Below, in pieces: positions 10,318-20,739 of a stretch of 64,000 bases of DNA. Source of the stretch: Haemaphysalis longicornis (taxonomy: Eukaryota; Arthropoda; Arachnida; Ixodida; Ixodidae). The notes beneath the pieces are model-generated. The model worked only from the letters and a program-made list of their open reading frames with translations, was not told the DNA's origin and searched no databases. A program made the position numbers and the translations under genes. The stretch's first letter is position 1, and the number at the start of each line of letters is the position of its first letter. The stretch lies in assembly GCA_013339765.2 (NCBI GenBank), contig JABSTR010000950.1, positions 930,001 to 994,000 of the forward strand, given 5' to 3'.

Positions 10318-10985
10318 TCAGCCACAGAGTGCGGTTCCGGCAGCTGCAGAACTTTGGTGGATGGTGGAGGAACTCCGAACACGTTCCATCTCGTTTACGA
10401 GATTTTCATAAGACGTGAAAGCTGGTTCCGATTCATCAATAGCAGCAGCATACATCCCCCAATTAATGCAGCTGACTTCGCGCCTTCGATGGCGACCAGA
10501 GGCACCATCGAGACAAATGTGCGTAGGTACATGATCACTCCCTTGTGCCTCCACATCCACGTGCCAATGCGCCGCGGGCAGCAACTGGAGCGAAACAAAG
10601 GTAATATCGAGAGCTCTTGATGTTTTGCCGCGATAGAAGGTGTGGTGACCGGTGTTGAGTACCGCCAGTCCGTGATGCTGACAAAGATCAAAGAGGCGCC
10701 TTCCCTATTACTGGTATTTTTAAGGCTTCCCCAAGATGGATGGTGCACGATGAAATCACCAGTGAGGATAGGGGGAGGGGGGGGGGGCGGGGGCGGAGTA
10801 GCCTGGATGATGTCGGGGAGGCGGTAAGGGTCAAAGCCTGCTTGAGGGGGAACGTATGAGGAATTGACGGTAAACAGAAAGCAAGCGGTGTTCACATTCA
10901 CTGCCACGTACTCATTTGAGGCATCTGGAGGCAGATTATGCTGTAGGAACATAGGCGTAAAGTTTTCAGTTTCCCGGTGGGGGCA
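10318..10985 (-). pseudogene. LINE endonuclease, broken
   Basis: AP-endonuclease-like pieces in two frames: ILTGDFIVHHPSWGS (the GDFN.HH..WGS motif, with Asn replaced by Ile) after a poly-proline run coded by a C/G tract at about 10771-10795, and SDHVPTHI (the SDH motif) at about 10500. Between them the frame shifts near 10640-10740. The region from about 9923 to 10318 is a poorly conserved linker. The poly-G tract on the plus strand looks like later slippage. Confidence 0.75.
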
Positions 10986-10991
10986 AATACG

Positions 10992-11012
10992 CACACACAC
11001 ACACACACACAG

Positions 11013-11105
<93 letters not shown>
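10992..11105. repeat. (AC)n(AT)n compound microsatellite
   Basis: CA units then TA units with small interruptions. It cuts the LINE endonuclease. Confidence 0.97.
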
Positions 11106-11186
11106 CAGAAAGAAATGCCGGCAGTCTACAAGGCCAAAGAAGGCATAGGGGAATGGTTAGACAATTTTTTACCGTTAGTGACGTTA

Positions 11187-11187
<1 letters not shown>

Positions 11188-11226
<39 letters not shown>

Positions 11227-11330
11227 TATTAATTCATGAGAAAGAAAGAAAAACACGCGCCCAGAGTGGGGACCGAACCCACGCCTTTCGATTAGATCTC
11301 GAATGCCTTACCAATTCGGCTATCTGGGCG
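11188..11330 (-). mobile_element. tRNA-Arg-like SINE with (ATA)n tail
   Basis: The minus-strand head (11330 to 11258) folds as a tRNA: acceptor GCCCAGA with TCTGGGC, T arm GTGGG-TTCGGTC-CCCAC, anticodon stem TTCGA/TCGAA with loop GATCTAA. Aligned to normal tRNAs the anticodon is TCT (Arg), but T33 is replaced by A, so it is unlikely to decode. After the head come about 30 nt and then (ATA)n (plus strand ATT, 11188-11226). Head, short body and simple tail fit a SINE or a retroposed tRNA. It is not the Ruka-like family. Confidence 0.65.
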
Positions 11331-12104
11331 ACTGTGTTCTCCGTCACTTTCTGGGGTATTTATATTTACCACAACTGTATCTGACGCTCGAGGGTGGTAG
11401 CCAGCGCCACTCAGACTACACGTTTGACGTTTTTTTCTTGTTTTTTTTCTAAACTTTGGATTTATACAGTCCTACCACAAGAACTTCAGTTTTCGGACAA
11501 CTTTGCAGCTATCGTCACTGGTACACTTAGTAGGGAGAGTGTAACATCCTCCCGTGCCATCATATCACCTAGTACACCATGTCCTTCGAAATAGCGAAAT
11601 GTCGGCACCACCCAAGCCCCGAAACAAAACCTATAAATCAGCCCCTCAAAACGATTGTATGCCTGTACTGCATTGAAAGTCAGGAAGGCCAGTGGTATCT
11701 TTATTGTGTGAGCCATTTCTACAGACTTCATCACAGATGTCATCTCGCAATTTGCCCAGAAAAACCCGCGGCGCCTGCAGCTGCTATTTAAGGAACATTG
11801 ACGGAGTGCAGCTGTGTGTATGTGAACGTATTGTGCTGTGTGCAATTGGCGTGAGTCGAGAACCCTCCCGCAGCGACACTGATCACACTCTTTTACAAAG
11901 TGAGAGTAACTTTTCGCATTTTCTTTATTCACTTTATTGCTTTGTTCGGCAATAAAATCCAATGTGTATTCTCCAAGTCTGGTTCTAATTCGCTGTTTGT
12001 AATTTTTGTAACCACAAATAACGCCTTTTTGGTTCTATCCAACCGTAACCCCCCCCGCTGATGGATGCCCCCCCCTTGCAAAAAGTTCTGCGGACGCCCT
12101 TGAC
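11331..12104. other. No recognisable gene
   Basis: Overlapping frames on both strands without recognisable domains. The right end (12050-12104) is a C-rich stretch (CCCCCCCTTGCAAAAAGTTCTGCGGACGCCC-like, interrupted) resembling a common tick repeat end; the hAT remnant is cut there. Confidence 0.55.
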
Positions 12105-13077
12105 TGTCCGCGACACTTTTCAATGGGTATGTTAAACCTATGGAGAATGTCCTTGAGTATTTTCAGCAGTGCTGCTGCTTTCGTGTCCGTTGTGTGGAAG
12201 AAACCGCAGAATAGTTCCTGCTCCTCGAAACTTTGGTTTACAACACGAAAGCAAATGGACACCTGCTCCTTGACGGATAAATCTGTCGTCTCGTCCATTA
12301 TCACTGCGTAGTGACCGGCGTAACGGACCTCTTGAGTGATAGACCTAAGAAGGCTACTGGCCATCATGTCCAACATTTTATTTACGATTTCCGGGGAAAT
12401 CCATTTGTACTTTGATCTGCGTAGCCAAGACTGCACCTCTGGGATATCATTGGCGCGAACTTCAAGAAGTTGTCTTAGATTACCTTAATTCTCATCATGG
12501 CCACGGACTGCTAGCCCCTGGCATGCAAGGTACTGCAAAGAAGATAACGTGGTGAGAAGCGCCTTCCGGCCTTCATTTCCTTCTCTTTACCCTTTGCGCA
12601 CATGCAAAGCACACTCACACCTCCTTTCGCAGCTGCCAGTGCAGCGACAGCTGCGCGATGGTACTGCGAACTTTCATGAATCTGAAACCTCTCCAGACCT
12701 TTCTTCCAGTTGTTATACCCGTTTTTTACAAAAGTCAAGTGGGAGTCCTTTTCTCTGGAGGTGCTTGGAAGTGGCAAAGTCATTCCTGAAGCAGTCCGAC
12801 AAGTTTCACAAAACACCTTATCTGTAACCTCATCGTACGAGAGCCAGGTATAGGTATTCTTCCATGCAGGCTTATAGTGACGTCCATGCTTGTCTTGACG
12901 GCCAGCCACCGTTGTCTCACTGAAGGGTCGTTTCCGCGCCAGCGCTCCACTCACGGCACTTGACGACTCTGATGTAGAGCTTTGGCTGACTCGAGGCGAT
13001 GCGGCCACAGAGCTCGATACAGCAGGGTGGTCATCTCCAACCTCAACTCTGCGCGTTTTAATAACGCACTTATCCAT
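12105..13077 (-). pseudogene. hAT-type transposase remnant (TTF zinc finger + DUF4371-like)
   Basis: The minus-strand frame from 13077 has a disordered Ser-rich N terminus, then a TTF/BED-like zinc finger: WLSYDEVTDKVFCETC (Cys90, Cys93) with NGYNNWKKGLERFQIHESSQYH (His134, His140), written here with its spacing only. After a frameshift near 12556 it continues ALLTTLSSLQYLACQGLAVRG, one in-frame stop after HDEN, then GNLRQLLEVRAND and VIMDETTDLSVKEQVSICFR. The latter is the start of the RNase H-like catalytic fold of ZMYM/hAT-like transposases (first Asp in DETTD). It ends after FNIPIEKCRGQ, so most of the catalytic core and the hAT dimerisation domain are missing. A domesticated host gene is less likely given the frameshift, the stop and the truncation. 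Confidence 0.82.
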
Positions 13078-14826
13078 TTAGTACGTCTCCCTGCACATGA
13101 GAAAAGGGCCTTCTTTAGGGATATAGACAGAATGTCAAGACACAGACGCAAATTTTCTAATGATTTTATGGAACTGTATAGCGAAGACAATATGAGTTTG
13201 AAATAGGGAAACTTCTGAGTCGAATCGAGCAGGTAACCTCCCAGAAAAACCACTTTAATTATTGGAACAGCATGATTTCGTCCGGCAAAGTTCTATAGAA
13301 GTAAGTGTATAAAAAAGGCCGTTAATTCAATTGCGGGTAGGTTCCGCCAGGGATAATTCGAACTACGCGGCAGCACCCCGGTGCCTCGGCGAGTGGCAGT
13401 CGGCCAGAGAAAAGCACCGGCTGCTCACCCGGGTCTGAGATGTTTCGGTGCGGACATTTCGGGGCGGACATTTCTGGGCACGGACATATCAGCAACCGAA
13501 GTATCGGTGCTTGCTTGTATGAAACAGCCGTTATATTTTTATTTCCGCATAATGTAAGTGATTGACCATAATCTAGCGCAGTGATTGCATCTTTAGATTA
13601 ATGCTGTGTTTGTTTCTTGCCAGTTATTCTTAGAAATTCAACATTAATATATTTTTTTCACTTACTACCTTGTTAAGAGAACACCTGTTATGCAGCCAAG
13701 TGACTGACCTCTTTTGCACACGTTTTCTTTTTGAATTCACTACAAGCCGTTATTCTATATTTGCTCGTTTTTGCGGCACGCAAATCAGATTAGCCAATTA
13801 GCCGGTGTGTACGACGGTGTAATGCATTTTTATGTAATTTCTTTAAATGAAAGGGAAACTCTCCCTACCCAAAGAAAGCAGCTTTACAAACATTCATTTG
13901 CCCCAAAAAACCCAGAATATATTATGAATATTTCAAGCTTTATGTAAGCTGCTCTGTCACGCTAAAAGGAGTTTGCAAACACTGTTGCAGCTATCTTTTT
14001 TACAGGCAAGTCTATAGGATATTGTCGCGGAGGAAGAACGCGCCTTTTTGAAAATAGCTGCAGCTTCTTATTTTCTCAATGCAGATAACGCTCATACGGG
14101 CTGTGTGTACAAATATCACTCATTTCCGTATTCGGGCAAACCAACCTTCATTTTATGTTTGCACGCGCACTTTCATTCGATTTTAATTCTTTGTCCCAGA
14201 CTCCACCGACGCCCTCCCCGCCCCTGTCTTGTTTCAGTCTCCCACAGATTTTGTTTGCAGTCATATTTTCGGTTTCCCCTGGAAACCTCACAGGCCTCCG
14301 AAGTGTCACCCGGTCGCCGCATCGATGCAAAAGCTACACATTCACCATGAGCTCATACAACCTCTCTAACTCTCTAATGCGCAACAAAAGGCCAGCCGAA
14401 AAAACGCTGAGAACATAATGACCAGTACCGTCGGCGTCTGTCGCCACCATCGAGGAACAAGCATCGCTGGCTACACCCTTCCGCGCGTCGCGGTCACACC
14501 CACGGCGCCCCCTCTCGAGGCTTTGGCTTCGGTCACCCCATCGGCAAGGAAAAAATTGGCTGGTTTGGAGAGCTGCGACAGTCGACTTCAATTTTCCCAC
14601 GTCTAGTTTACACAACGGAGATGCACAAGTGACACCCCCCTCTCTCTACCAAGGGGGCTCGTGGTAGCCGGCGGTGCTCAGTTCCCCAGACACCGAATGC
14701 AACGAAGACCAGATTGACAGAGAAAATATTGAAAGGGAGCACACGCGCTCAAGCTAGCTGGTTTCGTTTCTCTATTTTTCGCGGCGGTTTGGCGGGGAGG
14801 GGGGAAGGAGAGATAGGAATGAACTA
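13078..14826. other. No recognisable gene
   Basis: AT-rich in the left half, and GC-richer with short overlapping frames in the right half. The only structured element is a run of three CGGACAT(T/A)TC units at 13447-13490, similar to tandem-repeat termini of some transposons, but no partner is visible. Confidence 0.55.
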
Positions 14827-14864
14827 CCACGGCCGCTGGATCAAAGCGCATCCAGCGGCCGTGG
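14827..14864. repeat. 15-bp inverted repeat, 8-nt loop
   Basis: CCACGGCCGCTGGAT at 14827-14841 and its exact reverse complement at 14850-14864, with spacer CAAAGCGC. It could form a strong hairpin in DNA or RNA. Confidence 0.95.
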
Positions 14865-15838
14865 AACTACAAGCGGCAGCGTCCTGTAGCGTTGGGTGAA
14901 GTGAAATCAAGCGCTTCGGTAACACTAAAGTATTAGGTTTGTCCACATGAATGTTAAAACAAAAAAGTTTGAACGGAAGTAAAGTAACAACTTTAATTTT
15001 TAACATCTACCGAAATTGTGTTTTACGTGCCGATGCTCCTCCTCGTTTTAGCGTTCGTTTCCGCGAACGGAGACGCAAATACAACTCTCGAACGTAAAAT
15101 CATATCAACTGGCGAAATTAAAATATTAAAGCTAAAATTTTGAAACAATGCCTGGGAGATCCCGTGCACCGAAACCTCCTACATGAATATAAACACGCCT
15201 CCGCTTAGAACACAAACGACTACACTAAATAAATTTGTTAAGTGTCCCGACTTGACAAACAATTCTCCACCGACTGCCGGTAGCGAGTAATTCTAAACTA
15301 CGGTCTGAACGAACAGCTGAATATATAGAACTGATGCCACACATACCTTTGCCTTGTTTCTTTGCATGGGTGTCCAGTCCACTCGATCGCGCAGCCCAGC
15401 ACAGCCACTTTCACACGGCACGCTTCCCGCCAAACAAAACGGTTAGACGGATGGTTCTATACTCTTGCCAATCACGTGTAGCGACTGCTTCTGTCCGGCC
15501 CGCTACGTTGTTCGGTCCACCGGCCCTCGTCTCCAACTTCAAATTTTTAGTTTCCTTGCTCCCAAAACACCAAACACTTCAGTTTTATGGCACAGAAACC
15601 ACGCCTCCAAATGCGTGTCACAACAGTATACGAAGGCCAACTAACACACACCGGGCCGCTGATTGGCCGGGTTGCTTGCACTGTTTTTTTTTCTTTCATT
15701 TTCGTAAAGGCTCGGACTGAGTGTCAACTAGCCGGCCTAGAGGGGCCAAGGGGCACGACGCGCCACAGAAGGAAGTACTTTCTTCGAGTGCATTTTGTTG
15801 TGTTTCTCCAGGGGCGGCAGACACCGCTTAGCGCTGCG
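14865..15838. other. No recognisable gene
   Basis: No feature beyond short frames without motifs. Confidence 0.6.
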
Positions 15839-15866
15839 GCCAACGTTACTAGCTAGTAACGTTGGC
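15839..15866. repeat. Perfect 28-bp palindrome
   Basis: GCCAACGTTACTAG followed directly by its reverse complement, with no spacer. It could be a paired binding site or a cruciform-forming end. Confidence 0.95.
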
Positions 15867-15970
15867 TTCGGCGGCAACTGGGAATCGGTTGGCCCTAATT
15901 CTCGGAAGCATGCGAGGGGGGCGGGGGCCATGTGGTTTCGCACCGGGCGCGTTGAGTGTTCAGGCTGCGG

Positions 15971-17685
15971 TACAGTGGCTAGAATAGGGAAGTGTGACGA
16001 AGGCGCCGCGGCTCGCGTGCGCTTCTTGGATGCAACCGCGCGGTGGCGCTGACGCTCGTTTTCACGTCGCCCGACGTGCCGGTCAACGCCGCGTCAGTTG
16101 CAGTCCGATAAGCTCCGTGGTTTGCGACGCATTTTTTTACCTCAGATTATTTCACAATTGCAGCAACTATATAATAATATACGCTTCCTATTCCAGAACA
16201 CGTTATTTGTCTCGAAATATATGCCGTCTTGAAATGCTCTCGCGCAAGCGGCCAGCCGGGAAACTTCTGAGTTTCGCTTCATTACAGTCGCTTTTCGCGA
16301 GACACCTTGGGTCACTGAATATTTACATTTCTGCACAATTTATTGGACAGTTTTCTGTGCCGATTATAATTTAATGAAACCGGATGTGTTATCGAAATGT
16401 TACAGCAACGGCTGAATGTTTTATCAATCACTGTACTTTCCATACTGTCGGTTGTGGCTGCATTCAGCTAAGAAACACATATTAGTTTCGTGGTGGTCTC
16501 GTTTTTTGAGACAGTAATTAACTAAAACACGATATATTTGACAAGCATAAAAGGTTTGATTGAATAAATTCATATTAGCAAAGCATAATTGACAAGACCA
16601 CAAGAAACCCCTTTAGATTCAATTTGTTTTATAAATAGGTTTGCCTGAAGAATGAAGAAATTCATATTACGATACGTAATTGAAGAAATTATAAAACCAA
16701 CGGCGACGCTTAATTGACACCTGCTAATTGTTATGTAAGTAATATTGAGAACAATCAATGTTTCGTTTCGCATACTTCTCCATTTATAATTACCAGAAAC
16801 AATGAGCAAAAAGGCAGTTTGACAAATCCTCACCGCTCACAGTTTTTCAGAGAAAGCATTAAGATTTTATATTCACCTAATTGCTCTTTCATTCCTCATT
16901 CTAATTTAACCGAACCCTTTCATTTATGCCCTGCGGTGAAATAAATGTTCTAAAAATGTGCTTGCCTGACTTGGAATAATGACATTTCGGCAATCTAGAC
17001 TAGAGAGTTGGCGGCAATATGCGCGGGGGCGTCGTTTAATTCGTCCAGTGACAACCCTTCCATATTCGCGGCATATTTTTGTGGAGGCGCAACTTTATTT
17101 GTTTTTCCAACCTTCCCTTTGGTTTTCTCTTCTTGGGCACTGGCTTTGAGAGGCAATATGGCACGTTTTGGAAGATCGTTGGGCTCGCATCCGGCTGGAG
17201 AAACGGCATGCACAACATTCAAGGTGAGATGGTGCACTAGCGCAGCATTTTACCTTGGGTGTTGCGTTCAAATTGACGCGTGACGCTAACTGCGGATCGA
17301 GATGCTCGAGCGGCTTGTTGGCTCGAGGTGTGTTGCCCTGCCACTTGACCTACGTTTACTCGCCTTGAATTCCGACACCCCGAAAAGCAACTTCTGGAAC
17401 CATGCATTTATTACCCGTCATGCAACCAAGCACAAAACAGTGACTCTAAAGGCAGCGGCTTATCCCAGACAAAATTTCAGCACCACATCTAGCATAACTC
17501 TGACGAAGCGCGATAAAAATTTAGAACGAAAAGATCGCGAAACGCGCTTGCGGCCATGTATCGCGCGCTCAGCTCGACGTGTAAACGACCGCTAGCGCCA
17601 TCTCGCGGATGCATGAAAGGCGGCGACGGCGGTGGCCATAGGAGCCCACCGGCGGTAATCACACTTCCCTATTCTAGCCACTGTA
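15971..17685. repeat. Segment bounded by exact 27-bp inverted repeats
   Basis: The same 27-mer (TACAGTGGCTAG..GGAAGTGTGA) lies on the plus strand at 15971-15997 and on the minus strand at 17659-17685. The GC-rich flanks (GCTGCGG versus GCCGCAGC) and a more distant GCGGTGGCGCT-like block also partly match. The 1.66 kb between them is largely AT-rich and has no recognisable coding region. It may be a transposon with TIRs, or two copies of one promoter module. Confidence 0.6.
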
Positions 17686-18467
17686 GCTGCGGCGCGGGAA
17701 CAGTAGCGGCAGCGCAGCGGCCGGGTCATAAATCGCTGGGTGGACTCGTCCCGAAGACGCGAAATGTCATGCGGCGGCCGCGGCGTCGACGGCTTTCTTT
17801 GAGACTGTAACACGCTCTGGTTTTTGTTTTGAAGTGAGTAATTCGGGGATGACCGGAAACGGAGCGACAACTGGACATAAATTCTCGGAACCGTTGCCCC
17901 CCTCCCCCCCCCCCTCTCCAAAGAGCTCCTCAGCTCTTATTTCTTGTTTTTTAAAGCTTCCACATATGCGAGGTCACAAGCGTGTTGCGACCGTCAGAAA
18001 TACGGGAACGAGTCAGCCATTGCACCGCCTAAGGGGCGCCAAAAACCACTGTGTCGCCAAGTGATTTGTGGGCAAGCCGGTTACACGGCATACGCGCACA
18101 CGCCGGCATGGTTATCGCCTCCTCCGCAGAAGTGGCGCATGGAGGGGAGCGGTTCTTTATCGAGGCTGCAACCGTGGCCGCCGAACGTACCACGTGCACG
18201 TGTTTCGAAGTCGCTTCCTTTACTAGTTGCCGACGACTGGGGCGTCCGCAGAACAGCCGGCCGGCCCCATTTTCCGCGTTTGCCGATGCCTACACTAGCC
18301 CCGTTTACATTGACCCGACGAGGGCGCGTTGAGTCGAAATAAACAGGTTTTTTGGACTCGACACCGGGGTGGGTCAGAGAGCCGTCGCGGCGAGTCCAGT
18401 CAACTCGGAGGCAGGGGGTGGGTTAGCTCTCTCGTCGGGCTGAGTCGGCGGGCCGCGGGGAGCAGAA
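17686..18467. other. GC-rich stretch without recognisable gene
   Basis: Short frames on both strands and a C-run at 17899-17914. Nothing supportable as coding. Confidence 0.55.
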
Positions 18468-19039
18468 TACCGTATTTGCGCGGTTCTAACGCGCCCCCAA
18501 TCGTAACGCGCGGGTAACTTCGCGCAGGAAAATTCGAAAAAAAAAATGTGACACTGACGGTACTGCGCAGATGGAAAAGACATGGCACCACGTACCTGGA
18601 AGAGGGAGATTTTATTTGGCGTATGCCGCTCTGGAAGCCAATAATGAATTGTGCTTCACAAGGTTGCTTATCCAGCTGCTGCTGGAAATAAAGTTATAGC
18701 GCGCAACACTGAAGCTGCCTGCGATTTCAAGTGCCTTGACCTTCATAATTCTAAGCGTTAGGGGCTAAGCAGAAGCACAAAAAAATGTGCAACAGCTGAC
18801 CAGGGTATGCGGCATGCCATTGAGGAATCAGTGCGCCGAAATTCACTCACGTGGTGTTGACGGATTGTTTTTATTGGACTGAGTTGGATTTTGCGGGTAC
18901 TTAGTGTCCGTTGCGCATGGGAATGCTGCTGGCCGCTTTAAAGCCTATTTCGGTTTTGAGCCCGATTGTAACGAGCACACAAATATTAAGCTACCTTTTA
19001 GCAAGAGAGGGTGCGCGTTAGAATCGTGAAAATACGGTA
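18468..19039. mobile_element. Tc1/mariner-pogo-like MITE, 568 bp, TA-flanked
   Basis: The left end CCGTATTTGCGCGGTTCTAA (18470 onward) and the reverse complement of the right end CCGTATTTTCACGATTCTAA (ending 19037) match at 17 of 20 positions, and the match runs on through CGCGC. Both ends are flanked by TA (18468-18469 and 19038-19039), the target used by Tc1/mariner and pogo transposases. The inside has no transposase. I recall similar ..TAACGCGC ends on Tigger-like elements. Confidence 0.82.
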
Positions 19040-20168
19040 GCCCCTTTTCCGGGAACCCCGCCGCTCCCCTCACCTCGATTCTTTGGACGGGGTTTATATA
19101 AACTCGGACGCGTCGAGGTAAGCTGAACCCGCCACTCAACTCACCCCGCCCCCGTCGCGTCCATGTACACGGGGCTACTGCGTGGAGGCTGGAGCGTTGG
19201 GTTACTGCGGCTTCCCTGTGTCCCACTGGATTGAAGGCCGCACGCTTCCCCACCGGCCGCCTCCTTTCCAGCTTCCTCACCGTTTCTACGAACCGTGTGT
19301 GTGCGTGCGCAAACGGCTCAGGGCGCATTCCGAGAACAGTGCGCCGGCAGCTTCCGAGGCATCACGGGTGCGTGTTCTTTTGCCGTTTGGGTATCGGAGG
19401 GTCCTGTCAGCATGCGGCCTTTTTGGTACGCATGCGGCATTTCGGAACGTTCCGCGTGCGTCACGACGAACGGTTTTAGGCCATCGACTGATTTGTAGTG
19501 GGGGTGCGACCTTTGACGTGACGTTTATGCGCGGAGCGCAGGCTTGGGAACAAGTCAAAGATCCTCAGAGGTGCAATAAAGCCTCTTCGCCCCTAACTGA
19601 TTTCGGAAAAGGGGACCGCTACACCTGCATGCTGCGGAACATCGAATAATAACGACGAGTTCCCTCTTATTTCTTTTTTACTGTTTTTACTGTTTTTACT
19701 GTCTTCTTTCTAGTGTTTTTTCGGTATCAAAATTCGCACCCCCCCCCCCCCCAAAAAAAAAAAAAGAAAAAAAAAACAGTCTCTGGGACCACTACTGCAC
19801 CCAGCCAGGGTTCTGTGGAAGACGTTCACGCTTTCATTGTTTTTCTGGGAAAACCAAGATGTAGCGAATTTAATTAAGCGCACAGGGCGGAGAGCCGCAG
19901 CTTTGCGGTCTTGCCAGCAGAAAGGCCGATAATTTGTACGGGAGCATTGAAAGACGCGTTTTTCTGTGCGACTGCGTCGAAGGGGCCTGAGAGACGTCGA
20001 TGTTTCTCTTGTAACGCCGGCGAAATGTCAGTTGTCACGGGTAGTTACCGGTTTAGAGCGTGCAAAGAGCGGGTGCGACTGGTCGGTATAGTTACACTCG
20101 AGGTCATTACAGGTTTCACCAACTATCAATAGGATGGCCCCGGCTGGCCGGATGGAGAAAATTCCACA
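19040..20168. other. No recognisable gene
   Basis: Frames of up to about 155 codons overlap on both strands around 19180-19650 and show no domain. A C15/A-rich tract lies at 19739-19778. Confidence 0.55.
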
Positions 20169-20211
20169 CGAGCTTCCCCGGTGGGGGCGACGCCCCCACC
20201 GGGGAAGCTCG
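20169..20211. repeat. 21-bp inverted repeat with 1-nt spacer
   Basis: CGAGCTTCCCCGGTGGGGGC plus one more G (20169-20189), a single A, then the exact reverse complement (20191-20211). It is very GC-rich and would extrude or fold easily. Confidence 0.95.
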
Positions 20212-20279
20212 GTGGGGGCACGTGCCCCGTTGCCCCCACGTAGTTGACGCCTATGTGTAGGAAGGTCAGGTCGTAGTGC

Positions 20280-20480
20280 TCACCATCTCGATATGGGGGG
20301 AATAGGTTGGGGGGGGGGGGGGTATTTCCAGAGGAGGGGATCAATGGTTTGGACCACCCCACAAGCGGGGCAGTGGGAGGAGGAGTACAGAGCGGGGTAC
20401 ATGCGGTGCAGTCGGGAGAGGCACGCATACACGAGCGCTGGGCATTTCCTTGGTTTTTTTAACTGCCGGGAGGTCGCCGC
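20280..20480 (-). mobile_element. LINE C-terminal fragment, minus strand
   Basis: The minus-strand peptide LSRLHRMYPALYSSSHCPAC followed by GVVQTIDPLLWKYP resembles the Cys/His cluster near the C terminus of tick LINEs (typically LH..YP......C..CG......H..W.CP), with the last ligands lost. A poly-C run follows. The 80-bp repeat at 20481-20560 abuts it on the upstream side. Confidence 0.5.
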
Positions 20481-20560
20481 AATCTTGGCCAATCTCCCTA
20501 AGTGGGTATGCTTGGCTTGAGAAATGTGCGCCGGAGACGCTTGGCGGTCGTCGCGAGGCA
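20481..20560 (+). repeat. 80-bp repeat with CAATCTCC..AGTGGGTA motif, copy 2
   Basis: Same orientation and content as 7162-7241. Confidence 0.7.
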
Positions 20561-20739
20561 TGCACTCACGAGGAATCAGCATTTGCTTGTTTTTTTTTTA
20601 ACTGCATGCAGGTGGCATGGTCGCCGCGAGGCACGCGCTCACGTGCGCGCGCTCAGATTTTTTTTTGTATTTTCAACTGCGGACAGGAAAAATTAGGATT
20701 TTCTAAACAGCTTCGCTGTTGAAATCTGGAAACTTTAAT

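Larger units (their letters stand above)
7392..10985 (-). mobile_element. Long degenerate I-clade-like LINE (EN-RT-RNase H)
   Basis: About 3.6 kb on the minus strand with the domain order endonuclease (10318-10985), reverse transcriptase (8586-9999), RNase H (8005-8498) and a Cys/His C-terminal segment (7588-7980). That order, RNase H downstream of RT, is the signature of I-group LINEs. The 3' UTR ends with ATTAAAAGATGTTT followed by a CT run (AG on the plus strand, 7392-7404). The 5' side is interrupted inside the endonuclease by an AC/AT microsatellite at 10992. At least five frame changes separate the parts, so it is inactive, yet most catalytic motifs can still be read. Confidence 0.88.
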
